Assembly: GCA_963755825.1 (NCBI GenBank)
Contig: CAVWLA010000003.1
Location: 2,356,001 to 2,420,000, forward strand
Direction: 5' to 3'
DNA from: DATBQN01 sp963755825
Lineage (GTDB): Bacteria > Acidobacteriota > Thermoanaerobaculia > Multivoradales > UBA5704
Length of the DNA: 64,000 nt
Shown piece by piece: positions 32,702 through 40,923 of the stretch. Under the pieces are notes generated by a model that did not search any database, had not been told where the DNA came from, and saw only the letters and a list, made by a program, of their open reading frames with translations. Position 1 is the stretch's first letter. Each line of letters opens with the position of its first letter. The translations under genes were made by a program, and so were the position numbers.

Positions 32702-34483
32702 ATGGCGACAACAGCACCGGGAACGAAGGCCGGCCTCGTCGAGATGCACTGGGACCCGATCACCCGCATCGTCGGCAGCCTCGGCATCTACACCAAGATC
32801 GACTTCAACGCGCGCCGCGTCGCCGAGTGCCACAGCACCTCGTCCATCTTCCGCGGCTACAGCATCTTCATGAAGGGGAAGGACCCGCGCGACGCCCACT
32901 TCATCACCAGCCGCATCTGCGGCATCTGCGGCGACAACCACTGCACCTGCTCGGTCTACGCGCAGAACATGGCCTACGGCGTGCGGCCGCCGCACCTCGG
33001 CGAATGGATCATGAACCTGGGCGAGGCCGCCGAGTTCATGTTCGACCACAACATCTTCCAGGAGAACCTGGTCGGCGTCGACTTCTGCGAGAAGATGGTT
33101 CGCGAGACCAACCCCGGCGTCTGGGACCTGGCGGCGAAGACCGAGGCGCCGAACGCCGCCGCCCACGGCTACCGCACGATCGGCGACATCATGAAGTCGC
33201 TCAATCCGTTCGAGGGCGAGTTCTACCGCGAAGCGCTGCAGATGAGCCGCATGACGCGGGAGATGTTCTGCCTGATGGAAGGGCGCCACGTCCACCCCTC
33301 GACGCTCTACCCGGGCGGCGTCGGCACGGTGGCGACCATCCAGCTCTTCACCGACTACCTGAGCCGGCTGATGCGCTACGTCGAGTTCATGAAGCGCGTC
33401 CTGCCGATGCACGACGACCTCTTCGACTTCTTCTACACCGCCATCCCCGGCTACGAGCAGGTGGGCAACCGCCGCATCCTGCTCGGCTGCTGGGGCTGCT
33501 TCCAGGACCCCGAGGCCTGCAACTTCAACTACCGCGACATGACCAACTGGGGTCGCAAGATGTTCGTCACCCCCGGCGTCGTCGTCGACGGCAAGCTGGT
33601 GACGACCGACCTGGTGCAGATCAACCTCGGCATCCGCATCCTCCTCGGCAGCTCTTTCTACGAGGACTGGGATGGCATGGAGACCTTCGTCGACCGCGAC
33701 CCGCTGGGCAACCCGGTGGACCGCCGCCACCCCTGGAACCAGCACACCGTGCCGCGGCCGCAGAAGCGCAACTTCGACGGCAACTACAGCTGGGTGATGT
33801 CGCCGCGCTGGTTCGACGGCAAGGATCACCTCGCCTTGGACACCGGCGGCGGCCCGCTCGCCCGCCTGTGGGCGACGGCGCTCGCCGGCCTGGTCGACAT
33901 CGGATATCTGAAGGCCACCGGGAACAGCGTGCAGATCAACCTGCCGAAGACGGCGACCAAGGGTCCGGTGAGCTTCGAGTGGAAGGTGCCGAAGTGGAGC
34001 AACACCATCGAGCGCAACCGCGCCCGCACTTACTTCCAAGCCTACGCCGCCGCCTGCGCCCTCCACTTCATGGACGAGGCGCTGAAGGAGCTGCGCGCCG
34101 GGCACACCAAGACCTGGGAGTCGTTCAAGGTCCCCAAGGACGCCATCGGCTGCGGCTTCACCGAGGCGGTGCGCGGCGTGCTGTCGCACCACATGGTCAT
34201 CCGCGACGGCAAGATCGCCAACTACCACCCCTACCCGCCGACCCCCTGGAACGCCAACCCGCGCGACTCCTATGGCACGCCGGGACCGTACGAAGACGCC
34301 GTGCAGGGCTGCCCGATCTTCGAGGAGAACCGCGGCGACAAATTCAAGGGCATCGACATCATGCGCACCGTGCGCAGCTTCGACCCCTGCCTGCCCTGCG
34401 GCGTCCACATGACGCTCCCCAACGGCCTGGTGATCGAGCAGCGCCACGCGCCGGCGACGATGGGCATGCTGGCGCCGAAGTAG
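32702..34483 (+). CDS. hhyL: Group 1h [NiFe]-hydrogenase large subunit
   Basis: 593 aa catalytic subunit. L1 motif SRICGICGDNHCTCSVYAQN gives C73 and C76; L2 motif FDPCLPCGVHM gives C563 and C566, the four Ni ligands. A 24-residue tail after H569 should be removed by the M52 protease encoded downstream after Ni insertion. Motif spellings fit group 1h. Position 106 nt after hhyS, with AAGGGAG before the ATG. No selenocysteine at the L2 position. Confidence 0.96.
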   Translation: MATTAPGTKAGLVEMHWDPITRIVGSLGIYTKIDFNARRVAECHSTSSIFRGYSIFMKGKDPRDAHFITSRICGICGDNHCTCSVYAQNMAYGVRPPHLGEWIMNLGEAAEFMFDHNIFQENLVGVDFCEKMVRETNPGVWDLAAKTEAPNAAAHGYRTIGDIMKSLNPFEGEFYREALQMSRMTREMFCLMEGRHVHPSTLYPGGVGTVATIQLFTDYLSRLMRYVEFMKRVLPMHDDLFDFFYTAIPGYEQVGNRRILLGCWGCFQDPEACNFNYRDMTNWGRKMFVTPGVVVDGKLVTTDLVQINLGIRILLGSSFYEDWDGMETFVDRDPLGNPVDRRHPWNQHTVPRPQKRNFDGNYSWVMSPRWFDGKDHLALDTGGGPLARLWATALAGLVDIGYLKATGNSVQINLPKTATKGPVSFEWKVPKWSNTIERNRARTYFQAYAAACALHFMDEALKELRAGHTKTWESFKVPKDAIGCGFTEAVRGVLSHHMVIRDGKIANYHPYPPTPWNANPRDSYGTPGPYEDAVQGCPIFEENRGDKFKGIDIMRTVRSFDPCLPCGVHMTLPNGLVIEQRHAPATMGMLAPK

Positions 34484-34486
34484 CGC

Positions 34487-35476
34487 ATGGCTGACGATAA
34501 TTCGCTGCGCGCCGCCGGCGACCGCATCGAGGTGATCCTGGGCGAGCTCGGCGGTGCCGGCGCCGCCTTCCGCGGCAAGGCCGAGGAGCTGGTCCAGCTG
34601 CTGATGCGGCTCTACGGCGCCGGCCTCGAGCGCATCCTGAGCGCCGTCGACGACGCCGGCCCGGCGTCGGTCCCCATCTTCGCCCGCCTGGCGGACGACG
34701 AGCTGGTGGCGAGCCTCATGGTCCTCCACGACCTCCACCCGCTCGACCTCGAGGCGCGCATCTCCCGCGCGCTCGACCACGTGCGCCCCTACCTCGGCTC
34801 GCACGGCGGCGGCGTCGAGCTCGTGGGCGTCGTCGACGGCGTCGTCCGCCTGCGCCTCGAGGGGAGCTGCGACGGCTGCCCGTCGTCGGCGGTCACCATG
34901 AAGCTCGCCATCGAGAAGGCCATCGAAGAGGCGGCACCGGAGATCACCGGCATCGAGGTCGAGGGCGTCGCGCCCGAGACGGGTCATCCGGGTCAACACC
35001 CCGCCGCCGGAAACCGCGACGGCGTGGTGCAGATCGGCGGTGCGGGAAGCAACGGCGGCCGCGGCGGCAGGTCTTCCGCCGCCGAGCGCGGCGCCGGCCA
35101 CTGGCTGAGGGTCGAGGCGCCGGAGATCGGCCCCGGCGGCCTCGCCGTCGTCGAGCTCGCCGGCGTGCGGATCGTCCTCTGCCGGTGGGGCGACGCCTGG
35201 TACGCCTACCGCGACACCTGCCCCGCCTGCGGCGCGCCGCTCGCCACCGGGGCGCTCCACGACGAGCTGCTGAGCTGCGCCTCGTGCGCGCGGCGCTACG
35301 ACGTCCGCCGCGCCGGCGCTCTGGCCGGCTCCCTGCCCGGCTCCGACGCCCTGCCGCTCGAGCCGCTGCCGCTCCTCCTCGACGGCGCCGCCCTGCGCAT
35401 CGCGGTGCCGGCGATCGCCAGCCGCCCGCCGGTCGCGGAGCCGAGCGCGGCGGCGGGCATGGCGGCGGTATCCTGA
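34487..35476 (+). CDS. Nfu-like plus Cys4 Rieske-like electron-transfer protein (HhyE-like)
   Basis: 329 aa, starting 3 nt after hhyL. Residues about 88-160 are an Nfu/NifU C-terminal domain (VRPYLGSHGGGVELV, then EGSCDGCPSSAVTMKLAIE with the CxxC cluster site). Residues about 205-310 have Rieske layout (YAYRDTCPACGAPLATGALH, then LSCASCARRYDV), but the two His ligands are absent: both motifs are CxxC. So this is a Rieske fold with four Cys, able to bind a rubredoxin- or 4Cys-type centre. Equivalent genes follow group 1h hydrogenases and are thought to pass electrons to the respiratory chain (partner role inferred). Confidence 0.82.
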   Translation: MADDNSLRAAGDRIEVILGELGGAGAAFRGKAEELVQLLMRLYGAGLERILSAVDDAGPASVPIFARLADDELVASLMVLHDLHPLDLEARISRALDHVRPYLGSHGGGVELVGVVDGVVRLRLEGSCDGCPSSAVTMKLAIEKAIEEAAPEITGIEVEGVAPETGHPGQHPAAGNRDGVVQIGGAGSNGGRGGRSSAAERGAGHWLRVEAPEIGPGGLAVVELAGVRIVLCRWGDAWYAYRDTCPACGAPLATGALHDELLSCASCARRYDVRRAGALAGSLPGSDALPLEPLPLLLDGAALRIAVPAIASRPPVAEPSAAAGMAAVS

Positions 35477-35512
35477 GGCCGGTGAGAGGCGCGGCGACGA
35501 GGGAGGGATCGG

Positions 35513-36277
35513 ATGGCGGTCGGCGGCGCGGGTGACGGGTCGGGCGACGGCGGCTCCGGCAACGGCGGCTCCGGCAGCGACGCCGCGATCGCCCGGCTGA
35601 AGGGCCTCCTCGCCGGCCGGCCGGCGCCGCCTCGCTCAGCCGGCGGCAAGGGCGCCGAGGAGCGCTGCGAGCTCTGCGGCACGCCGATCCCCCCGGATCA
35701 CCGCCACATGGTCAACCTCGAGACGCGCAGCCTGCTCTGCGCCTGCCGCCCCTGCGGCATGCTCTTCACCCGCGACGGCGCGGCGGGCGGCAAGTACCGC
35801 ACGATCCCCGAGCGCTACCTCTACCCGCGCGACCTGATGCTCACCGAGGCGCAGTGGGAGGGGCTGCAGATCCCCGTCGGCATCGCCTTCTTCTTCCACC
35901 ACAGCGGCCTCGGCCATGCCGCCGCCTTCTATCCCAGCCCGGCCGGCGCCACCGAGTCGCTGCTGCCGCTCGGCACCTGGGAAGAGCTGGCGGCCTCGAA
36001 CCCGCTCCTCGCCAGCCTCGAGCCCGACGTCGAGGCGCTCCTCGTCTACAAGCGCCCGGCGGGCTTCGAGTGCTACGTGGTGCCGATCGACGCCTGCTAC
36101 GAGCTGGTCGGCCGCATCCGCCGCCGCTGGCGCGGCTTCGAGGGCGGCGAGGAGGCGTGGAGCGAGATCGCCGACTTCTTCGCCATGCTGCGCCTGAAGA
36201 GCGGCGAGGAGCTGGAGCCGGCGGCATCGGAGCCGGGCTTGGCGCCGGAGCCCGAGGGCGGTCCGTGTCCGAGCTGA
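35513..36277 (+). CDS. DUF5947 hydrogenase-operon protein
   Basis: 254 aa. After a Gly/Ser-rich N-terminus come two CxxC pairs, ERCELCGTPIPPDHRHMV and LLCACRPCGMLF, forming a probable zinc or Fe-S site, then VGIAFFFHHSGLGHAAAFYP and ECYVVPIDACYELVG. This matches DUF5947 proteins encoded in group 1h hydrogenase operons; the function is not known. The next gene overlaps by 13 nt. Confidence 0.78.
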   Translation: MAVGGAGDGSGDGGSGNGGSGSDAAIARLKGLLAGRPAPPRSAGGKGAEERCELCGTPIPPDHRHMVNLETRSLLCACRPCGMLFTRDGAAGGKYRTIPERYLYPRDLMLTEAQWEGLQIPVGIAFFFHHSGLGHAAAFYPSPAGATESLLPLGTWEELAASNPLLASLEPDVEALLVYKRPAGFECYVVPIDACYELVGRIRRRWRGFEGGEEAWSEIADFFAMLRLKSGEELEPAASEPGLAPEPEGGPCPS

Positions 36278-36957
36278 GCTTCGCGGTCGACGGCGTGCGC
36301 GCCGAGCCCTACGCGGCGGTGCCGACGCTCACCTTCGCGCTCCGTCTCGAGGAGACCACCGGCCAGCGCATCCACGCCATCGCTCTGCGCTGCCAGGTGA
36401 TGATCGAGCCGCACCGGCGGCACCACAGCTCGGCAGAGCAGGCGAAGCTCCTCGAGCTCTTCGGCGAGCCGGCGCGCTGGAGCCAGACCCTGCGGGCGCT
36501 CTTCTGGACCCAGGCGCCCCTGATGGTCGCCGGCTTCGCGGGCTCGACCACGGTCGACCTGCCGATCACCTGCACCTACGACTTCGAGGTCGCCGCGGCG
36601 AAATACTTCGAGGGTCTCGACGACGGCGAGATCCCGCTCCTCTTCCTCTTCAGCGGCACGGTCTTCGTGCAGGGCGCGGCAGGCGGGAGCGGCTTCATGG
36701 TGGAGCGCGTGCCGTGGGAGAAGGAGGCGGCTTTCCGGCTGCCGGTCGCCGTCTGGCGGCAGGTGATGGACCTCTACTTCCCGGGCGCCGCCTGGATCCG
36801 CCTGCAGCGCGAGAGCCTCGACGCCCTGCAGCGCTTCAAAGCCGAGCGCGCGCTCCCCACCTGGGACGACACCCTGGCGGCGCTCCTCGAGGCCGCCGGC
36901 GCGGGGCCCGCTCCGGTGGCGCCGGTCGGCGCCGCCGAGCCCGAGGTGCCCTCGTGA
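36265..36957 (+). CDS. DUF6084 hydrogenase-operon protein
   Basis: 230 aa from a GTG at 36265, overlapping the DUF5947 gene by 13 nt. Reads SELSFAVDGVRAEPYAAVPT, then LRCQVMIEPHRRHHSS, STTVDLPITCTYDFEVAAAK and FLFSGTVFVQG: mostly beta, with no metal motif. Fits DUF6084, a family seen with DUF5947 in these operons. Its TGA overlaps the next GTG (GTGA). A structural or assembly role is a guess. Confidence 0.75.
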   Translation: MSELSFAVDGVRAEPYAAVPTLTFALRLEETTGQRIHAIALRCQVMIEPHRRHHSSAEQAKLLELFGEPARWSQTLRALFWTQAPLMVAGFAGSTTVDLPITCTYDFEVAAAKYFEGLDDGEIPLLFLFSGTVFVQGAAGGSGFMVERVPWEKEAAFRLPVAVWRQVMDLYFPGAAWIRLQRESLDALQRFKAERALPTWDDTLAALLEAAGAGPAPVAPVGAAEPEVPS

Positions 36958-38513
36958 GCGCCGGGTTCGGGCTGGCGCAGAAGCTCGCCGACGCCATCCT
37001 CTACGAGGGCTACGTCCTCTACCCCTACCGCGCCTCGTCGGCGAAGAACCGGGTGCGCTTCCAGTTCGGCGTCGTCGCCCCGCGCGGCTACGCCGAGAGC
37101 GGCGGCTCGGAGCCCTGGGAGATGCAGACGGAGTGTCTCGTCGAGCCCTGGCCGGACGCGGCCGCCGGCGACGGGCCGCGCGTCGATCTCAAGATCCGCT
37201 GCCTGCAGCTCCAGGCGCGCACGCTCGAGGACCTGGTCGAGGGGAGCGCCGAGGCCGGCGAGCCGGTCTTCCGGCCGGTCGAGTCCCTCGACGGCTGCGG
37301 CGCCGGCGGCGAGCTGCTGGTCGCCTGGGAGGAGGGCTTCGAGCGCGAGATCGAGCTGAGCGGCATCGCTCTCGGCGAGCTGCTGCGGGAGGCGGAGGGC
37401 GGCCGCTCCATCCCCTTCGACCTCGCCGGCAGCAGCGAGACGGAGGACGTGCTCGACCAGGCAGGCGCGCTGCGCGGCCGCCTTGTGCGCCGGCGCTGGC
37501 CGATCTCCGCCGTCGTGCGCCTGTCGGCCGAGCCGGTGCCGACCGCCGCCGGCGCTCCCGACCTGCTCCGCCTGCGGGTGCGGATCGAGAACCTCACCGC
37601 CTGGCCGGACGGCGGCGGAGAGCTGACGCGGGACGACGCCGTCCGCCGCTCGCTGGTGAGCGCCCACACCCTCTTGAGCGTCGCCGGCGGCGGCTTCGTC
37701 TCGCTCCTCGATCCGCCGCCGGACGCGGCGACGGCCGCCGCCGCCTGCGTCAACCGGCACACCTGGCCGGTCCTCGTCGGGCCCGAAAGGAGCCGCGACG
37801 TCGTGCTGTCGTCGCCGATCATCCTCTACGACCATCCGGCGATCGCGCCGGAGAGCCCCGGCGACCTCTGCGACGCGACCGAGATCGACGAGATCCTCAC
37901 CCTCCGCATCATGACCTTGACCGACGAGGAGAAGCGCGAGGCGTGCGCCACCGACGCGCGCGCCCGCCGCATCGTCGAGGGGGCGGACACCATCCCGCGG
38001 GAGATCTTCGAGCGGCTGCACGGCGCCGTGCGCTCGTTGCGCGGTGGAGGCGAAGAGGCGCCTGCCGACGTTACGGGAGCAGCTCCGGGAGCCCTTGCGC
38101 ACGACGGGCTCGAGACCTTGGCCCCCTGGGGGCCGGCCGCCGTGGCGCCGGAGATCGCCGGCTGGGAGGAGTTCCTCAACCCCCCCGGCGAGACGGCGCC
38201 CGAGGAGGCGTCGATCGTCATCGCCGGCGCCCTCGTCGCCAAGGGCTCGCGCGTCGTGCTGCGGCCGTCGCGGCGCGCCGATTCGATGGACTTCTTCCTC
38301 GCCGGCCGCGAGGCGCGCGTCGAGGGGGTCTTCCGCGACGTCGAGGACGCCACCTACGTCGCGGTGACCCTCGCCGACGACCCCAACCACGACCTGCAGG
38401 CCGGGACGGGGCGATTCTTCTATTTCTATCCGGACGAGATCGAGCCGCTGCAGGCCGCGCCAGCGGCCGGCTCCGAGCACCCACGGGACCATCGAGAGGA
38501 GACGAGATCATGA
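36954..38513 (+). CDS. Conserved 519-aa protein of group 1h hydrogenase operon
   Basis: 519 aa. GTG 36954 overlaps the previous stop (GTGA), and ATGA coupling leads to the microprotein that follows. N-terminus KLADAILYEGYVLYPYRASS and KNRVRFQFGVVAP; mid-part SAHTLLSVAGGGFVSLLDPP; then SSPIILYDHPAIAPESPGDL, DATEIDEILTLRIMTLTDEE and a C-terminal FFLAGREARVEGVFRDVEDA. No Cys motifs or TM helices. I recognise it only as a conserved gene of such operons, function unknown; the position implies assembly or electron-acceptor coupling of the hydrogenase. Confidence 0.72.
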   Translation: MSAGFGLAQKLADAILYEGYVLYPYRASSAKNRVRFQFGVVAPRGYAESGGSEPWEMQTECLVEPWPDAAAGDGPRVDLKIRCLQLQARTLEDLVEGSAEAGEPVFRPVESLDGCGAGGELLVAWEEGFEREIELSGIALGELLREAEGGRSIPFDLAGSSETEDVLDQAGALRGRLVRRRWPISAVVRLSAEPVPTAAGAPDLLRLRVRIENLTAWPDGGGELTRDDAVRRSLVSAHTLLSVAGGGFVSLLDPPPDAATAAAACVNRHTWPVLVGPERSRDVVLSSPIILYDHPAIAPESPGDLCDATEIDEILTLRIMTLTDEEKREACATDARARRIVEGADTIPREIFERLHGAVRSLRGGGEEAPADVTGAAPGALAHDGLETLAPWGPAAVAPEIAGWEEFLNPPGETAPEEASIVIAGALVAKGSRVVLRPSRRADSMDFFLAGREARVEGVFRDVEDATYVAVTLADDPNHDLQAGTGRFFYFYPDEIEPLQAAPAAGSEHPRDHREETRS

Positions 38514-38620
38514 GCAACCTGCAACGCGTCCTGGTGAGCGCCCTCCTGCTGGCCGTCGCGGCCGTCGTCGTCGCGTCGCTGCCGGATCTGGCGCGATATC
38601 TCAGAATCCGCGCCATGTGA
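38510..38620 (+). CDS. 36-aa single-TM microprotein (DUF6893-like)
   Basis: Starts MSNLQRVLVSALLLAVAAVV and ends SLPDLARYLRIRAM. One helix (residues about 7-25) then a conserved basic tail P-D-[LI]-A-R-Y-[LI]-R-I-x-x-M. ATG overlaps the upstream TGA (ATGA) and GAGGAGACGAG precedes it. A paralogue lies 600 nt downstream at 39220. Matches the small DUF6893 proteins of group 1h hydrogenase loci; a membrane tether or quinone-side partner is inferred. Confidence 0.75.
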   Translation: MSNLQRVLVSALLLAVAAVVVASLPDLARYLRIRAM

Positions 38621-38665
38621 GCCGGCGCCGTCCCATAGCGGTCGAACGAGCGATGAGCGAATCCA

Positions 38666-39217
38666 ATGGCTGAAGCGGAGGGCGGCGCGGCGGATGGATC
38701 GGCGGCGGGCGGCATCCTCGTCGCCGGCGTCGGCAACATCTTCCTCGGCGACGACGGGTTCGGCGTCGAGGTGGTGCGGCGGCTGCAATCGCGGCCGCTG
38801 CCGCTGGGGGTGCGGGTGGCCGACTTCGGCATCCGCGGCCTCCACCTCGCCTTCGAGCTCCTCGAGCGCCCGAACGACACCACCATCCTCGTCGACCTGA
38901 CGCCGCGCGGCGGCGAGCCGGGCACCGTGTATCTGATCGAGCCCGACCTCGCGACGCTGGGCGCCGGCGCGGCCGGCCCGGCCGACGCCCACTCGATGAC
39001 GCCGGAGGCGGTCTTCGGCCTTCTGCGCTCGCTCGGCGGCACGCCGCGGCGGGTCCTCCTCGTCGGCTGCGAGCCGCTGTCGACGGAGGAGGAGATGGGC
39101 CTCTCGCCACCCGTCGAGGGGGCGGTCGACGAGGCGGTCGAGATGATCCTCGAAGTCCTGCAGCGGGAGACTGCCGCCGGCTCCTCGGCGTCAGCCGTGC
39201 AGCACGGAGGTGCGTGA
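38666..39217 (+). CDS. [NiFe]-hydrogenase maturation protease (M52/HybD family)
   Basis: 183 aa. GVGNIFLGDDGFGVEVVRRL near residues 21-40 holds the first Ni-sensing acidic residue; FELLERPNDTTILVDLTPRG the second (Asp after LV), and the His is in DAHSMTPEAVFGLL. Cleaves the HhyL C-terminal extension after Ni insertion, locking the active site. Located between the two microproteins, within the structural operon. Confidence 0.92.
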   Translation: MAEAEGGAADGSAAGGILVAGVGNIFLGDDGFGVEVVRRLQSRPLPLGVRVADFGIRGLHLAFELLERPNDTTILVDLTPRGGEPGTVYLIEPDLATLGAGAAGPADAHSMTPEAVFGLLRSLGGTPRRVLLVGCEPLSTEEEMGLSPPVEGAVDEAVEMILEVLQRETAAGSSASAVQHGGA

Positions 39218-39219
39218 GC

Positions 39220-39327
39220 ATGGAATGGTGGAGCTGGGTCCTGATCGCGATCGTCATCCTCATCGTCCTGCCGATCATCCTCTCGGCGCCCGACATCGCC
39301 CGCTACATCCGCATCAGCAAGATGTGA
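39220..39327 (+). CDS. 35-aa single-TM microprotein (DUF6893-like), second copy
   Basis: MEWWSWVLIAIVILIVLPII followed by LSAPDIARYIRISKM. A strongly hydrophobic helix then the tail P-D-I-A-R-Y-I-R-I-x-K-M, clearly homologous in layout and C-terminus to the microprotein at 38510. GGAGGTG lies about 8 nt upstream, and the ATG is 2 nt after the protease stop. The Trp-rich N-terminus differs from the other copy. Two copies could form a heteromeric membrane anchor. Confidence 0.75.
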   Translation: MEWWSWVLIAIVILIVLPIILSAPDIARYIRISKM

Positions 39328-39410
39328 GCGGAGCGTAGGACCTGGAAGCGCGTCGGTCGTCAGCACGCGCCCGCGGCGAAGAGCTATGCTGCAGAGCTGG
39401 AGGTGCTCCC

Positions 39411-39692
39411 ATGTGTCTCGCCATCCCCGGAAAGGTCATCGAGTTCGTCACCGAGGCGCGGCAGTTCGCGCTCGTCGAGGTTGCGGGGGTCCGCCGCCAG
39501 GTCAACGTCGACCTGCTGCAGGAGGAGGCGCTCGCGGTGGGCGATTGGGTGCTCATCCACGTCGGCTTCGCGATGAGCCGCATCAGCGAGGACGCCGCCG
39601 AGGAGCAGATGCGGATGCTCTCGATGATGGGCGAGGATCTGCAGGCGATGGAGGAGATCGAGGGCTACGGCTTCGGTCAGGAGCCCTCGTGA
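39411..39692 (+). CDS. hypC: Hydrogenase assembly chaperone HypC
   Basis: 93 aa. N-terminal MCLAIPGKVIEF has the essential Cys2, then VEVAGVRRQVNVDLL and VGDWVLIHVGFAMSRISEDA, standard HypC/HupF. With HypD it carries the Fe(CN)2CO unit to the large subunit. 50 nt before hypD. Confidence 0.96.
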   Translation: MCLAIPGKVIEFVTEARQFALVEVAGVRRQVNVDLLQEEALAVGDWVLIHVGFAMSRISEDAAEEQMRMLSMMGEDLQAMEEIEGYGFGQEPS

Positions 39693-39741
39693 GGAGCCGG
39701 CGCGCCAGGAGCCGGTCCGCGAGAACCCGAGAGGAGGCGCC

Positions 39742-40923
39742 ATGAGATACGTCGACGAGTTCCGCGACCCCAAGCTCATCCGCCAGACGGCCGACGAGGT
39801 CCGCCGGCTGGCCGATCCGAACCGCCACTACCGGGTGATGGAAGTGTGCGGCGGCCACACCCACGCCATCTACCGCTTCGGCCTCGAGGGCCTGCTGCCG
39901 CCGAACGTCGAGCTCATCCACGGCCCCGGCTGCCCGGTCTGCGTGCTGCCCATGGGCCGCACCGACGACGGCCTCGCCATCGCCGCCCAGCCCGGCGTCA
40001 TCTTCGCCGCCTTCGGCGATGTCATGCGGGTGCCCGGCACCCACGGCAGCCCGCTCGAGCACAAGGCGCGCGGCGCCGAGATCCGCATGGTCTACTCGCC
40101 GCTCGACGCCCTCAAGCTCGCCCAGGCGAACCCCGCCAAGCACGTCGTCTTCTTCGCCATCGGCTTCGAGACGACGGCGCCGTCGACGGCGCTGACGCTC
40201 CTCGCCGCGCGGCGGCTGGGGATCGCCAACTTCTCGATCTTCTGCAACCACGTGATGATCATCCCGGCGATCCGCGCCATCCTCGACTCGCCGGACATGC
40301 GCCTCGACGCCTTCATCGGCCCCGGCCACTGCTCGACCGTCATCGGCTGCCGCCCCTACGAGTTCGTGGCGCAGGATTTCGGCAAGCCGATCGTCGTCTC
40401 CGGCTTCGAGCCGCTCGACATCCTGCAGTCGCTGGTGATGATCCTCCGCCAGCTGCAGGAGGGGCGCGCCGAGGTCGAGAACCAGTACGCGCGGGTGGTC
40501 CCCTGGGAGGGCAACCTGCCGGCGCTCCGCGCCCTCCAGGAGGTGTTCGAGCTGCGCCCCTATTTCGAGTGGCGCGGCCTCGGCTTCATCTCGCAGTCGG
40601 CGCTCCGCCTGCGCGAGGAGTTCGCCGAGTGGGACGCCGAGCGGCGCTTCACGGTGCCCGGCGTGCGGGTGACCGACCCCAAGGCGGCGCAGTGCGGCGA
40701 GGTGCTGAAAGGCGTCCTGAAGCCCCACCAGTGCAAGCTCTTCGGCCGCGAGTGCACGCCCGAGACGCCGATCGGCGCCCTCATGGTCTCCTCGGAAGGC
40801 GCCTGCGCGGCCTACTTCAACTACGTCCACCGCATGGCGGGCGGCGACGACGAGGTGGCCGACTTCGCCGCCGGTCAACCCGCCGCGGCGGCCGCGAGCA
40901 CCGGCGCCGCGTCGGAGCCATGA
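39742..40923 (+). CDS. hypD: Hydrogenase maturation protein HypD
   Basis: 393 aa. VMEVCGGHTHAIYRFGLEGL (conserved CGGHTH), HGPGCPVCVLPMGR, NHVMIIPAIRA, GPGHCSTVIGC and the C-terminal [4Fe-4S] cysteines in AQCGEVLKGVLKPHQCKLFG and GRECTPETPIGALMVSSEGA. Scaffold for Fe(CN)2CO assembly, partnered by HypC and HypE. GAGAGGAGGC precedes ATG; the stop overlaps the hypE start (ATGA). Confidence 0.97.
   Translation: MRYVDEFRDPKLIRQTADEVRRLADPNRHYRVMEVCGGHTHAIYRFGLEGLLPPNVELIHGPGCPVCVLPMGRTDDGLAIAAQPGVIFAAFGDVMRVPGTHGSPLEHKARGAEIRMVYSPLDALKLAQANPAKHVVFFAIGFETTAPSTALTLLAARRLGIANFSIFCNHVMIIPAIRAILDSPDMRLDAFIGPGHCSTVIGCRPYEFVAQDFGKPIVVSGFEPLDILQSLVMILRQLQEGRAEVENQYARVVPWEGNLPALRALQEVFELRPYFEWRGLGFISQSALRLREEFAEWDAERRFTVPGVRVTDPKAAQCGEVLKGVLKPHQCKLFGRECTPETPIGALMVSSEGACAAYFNYVHRMAGGDDEVADFAAGQPAAAAASTGAASEP

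Noticed and set aside
32657..35260. An 867-codon minus-strand frame opposite hhyL
   Set aside because: Pure shadow of the hydrogenase large subunit and its neighbour; no start context.
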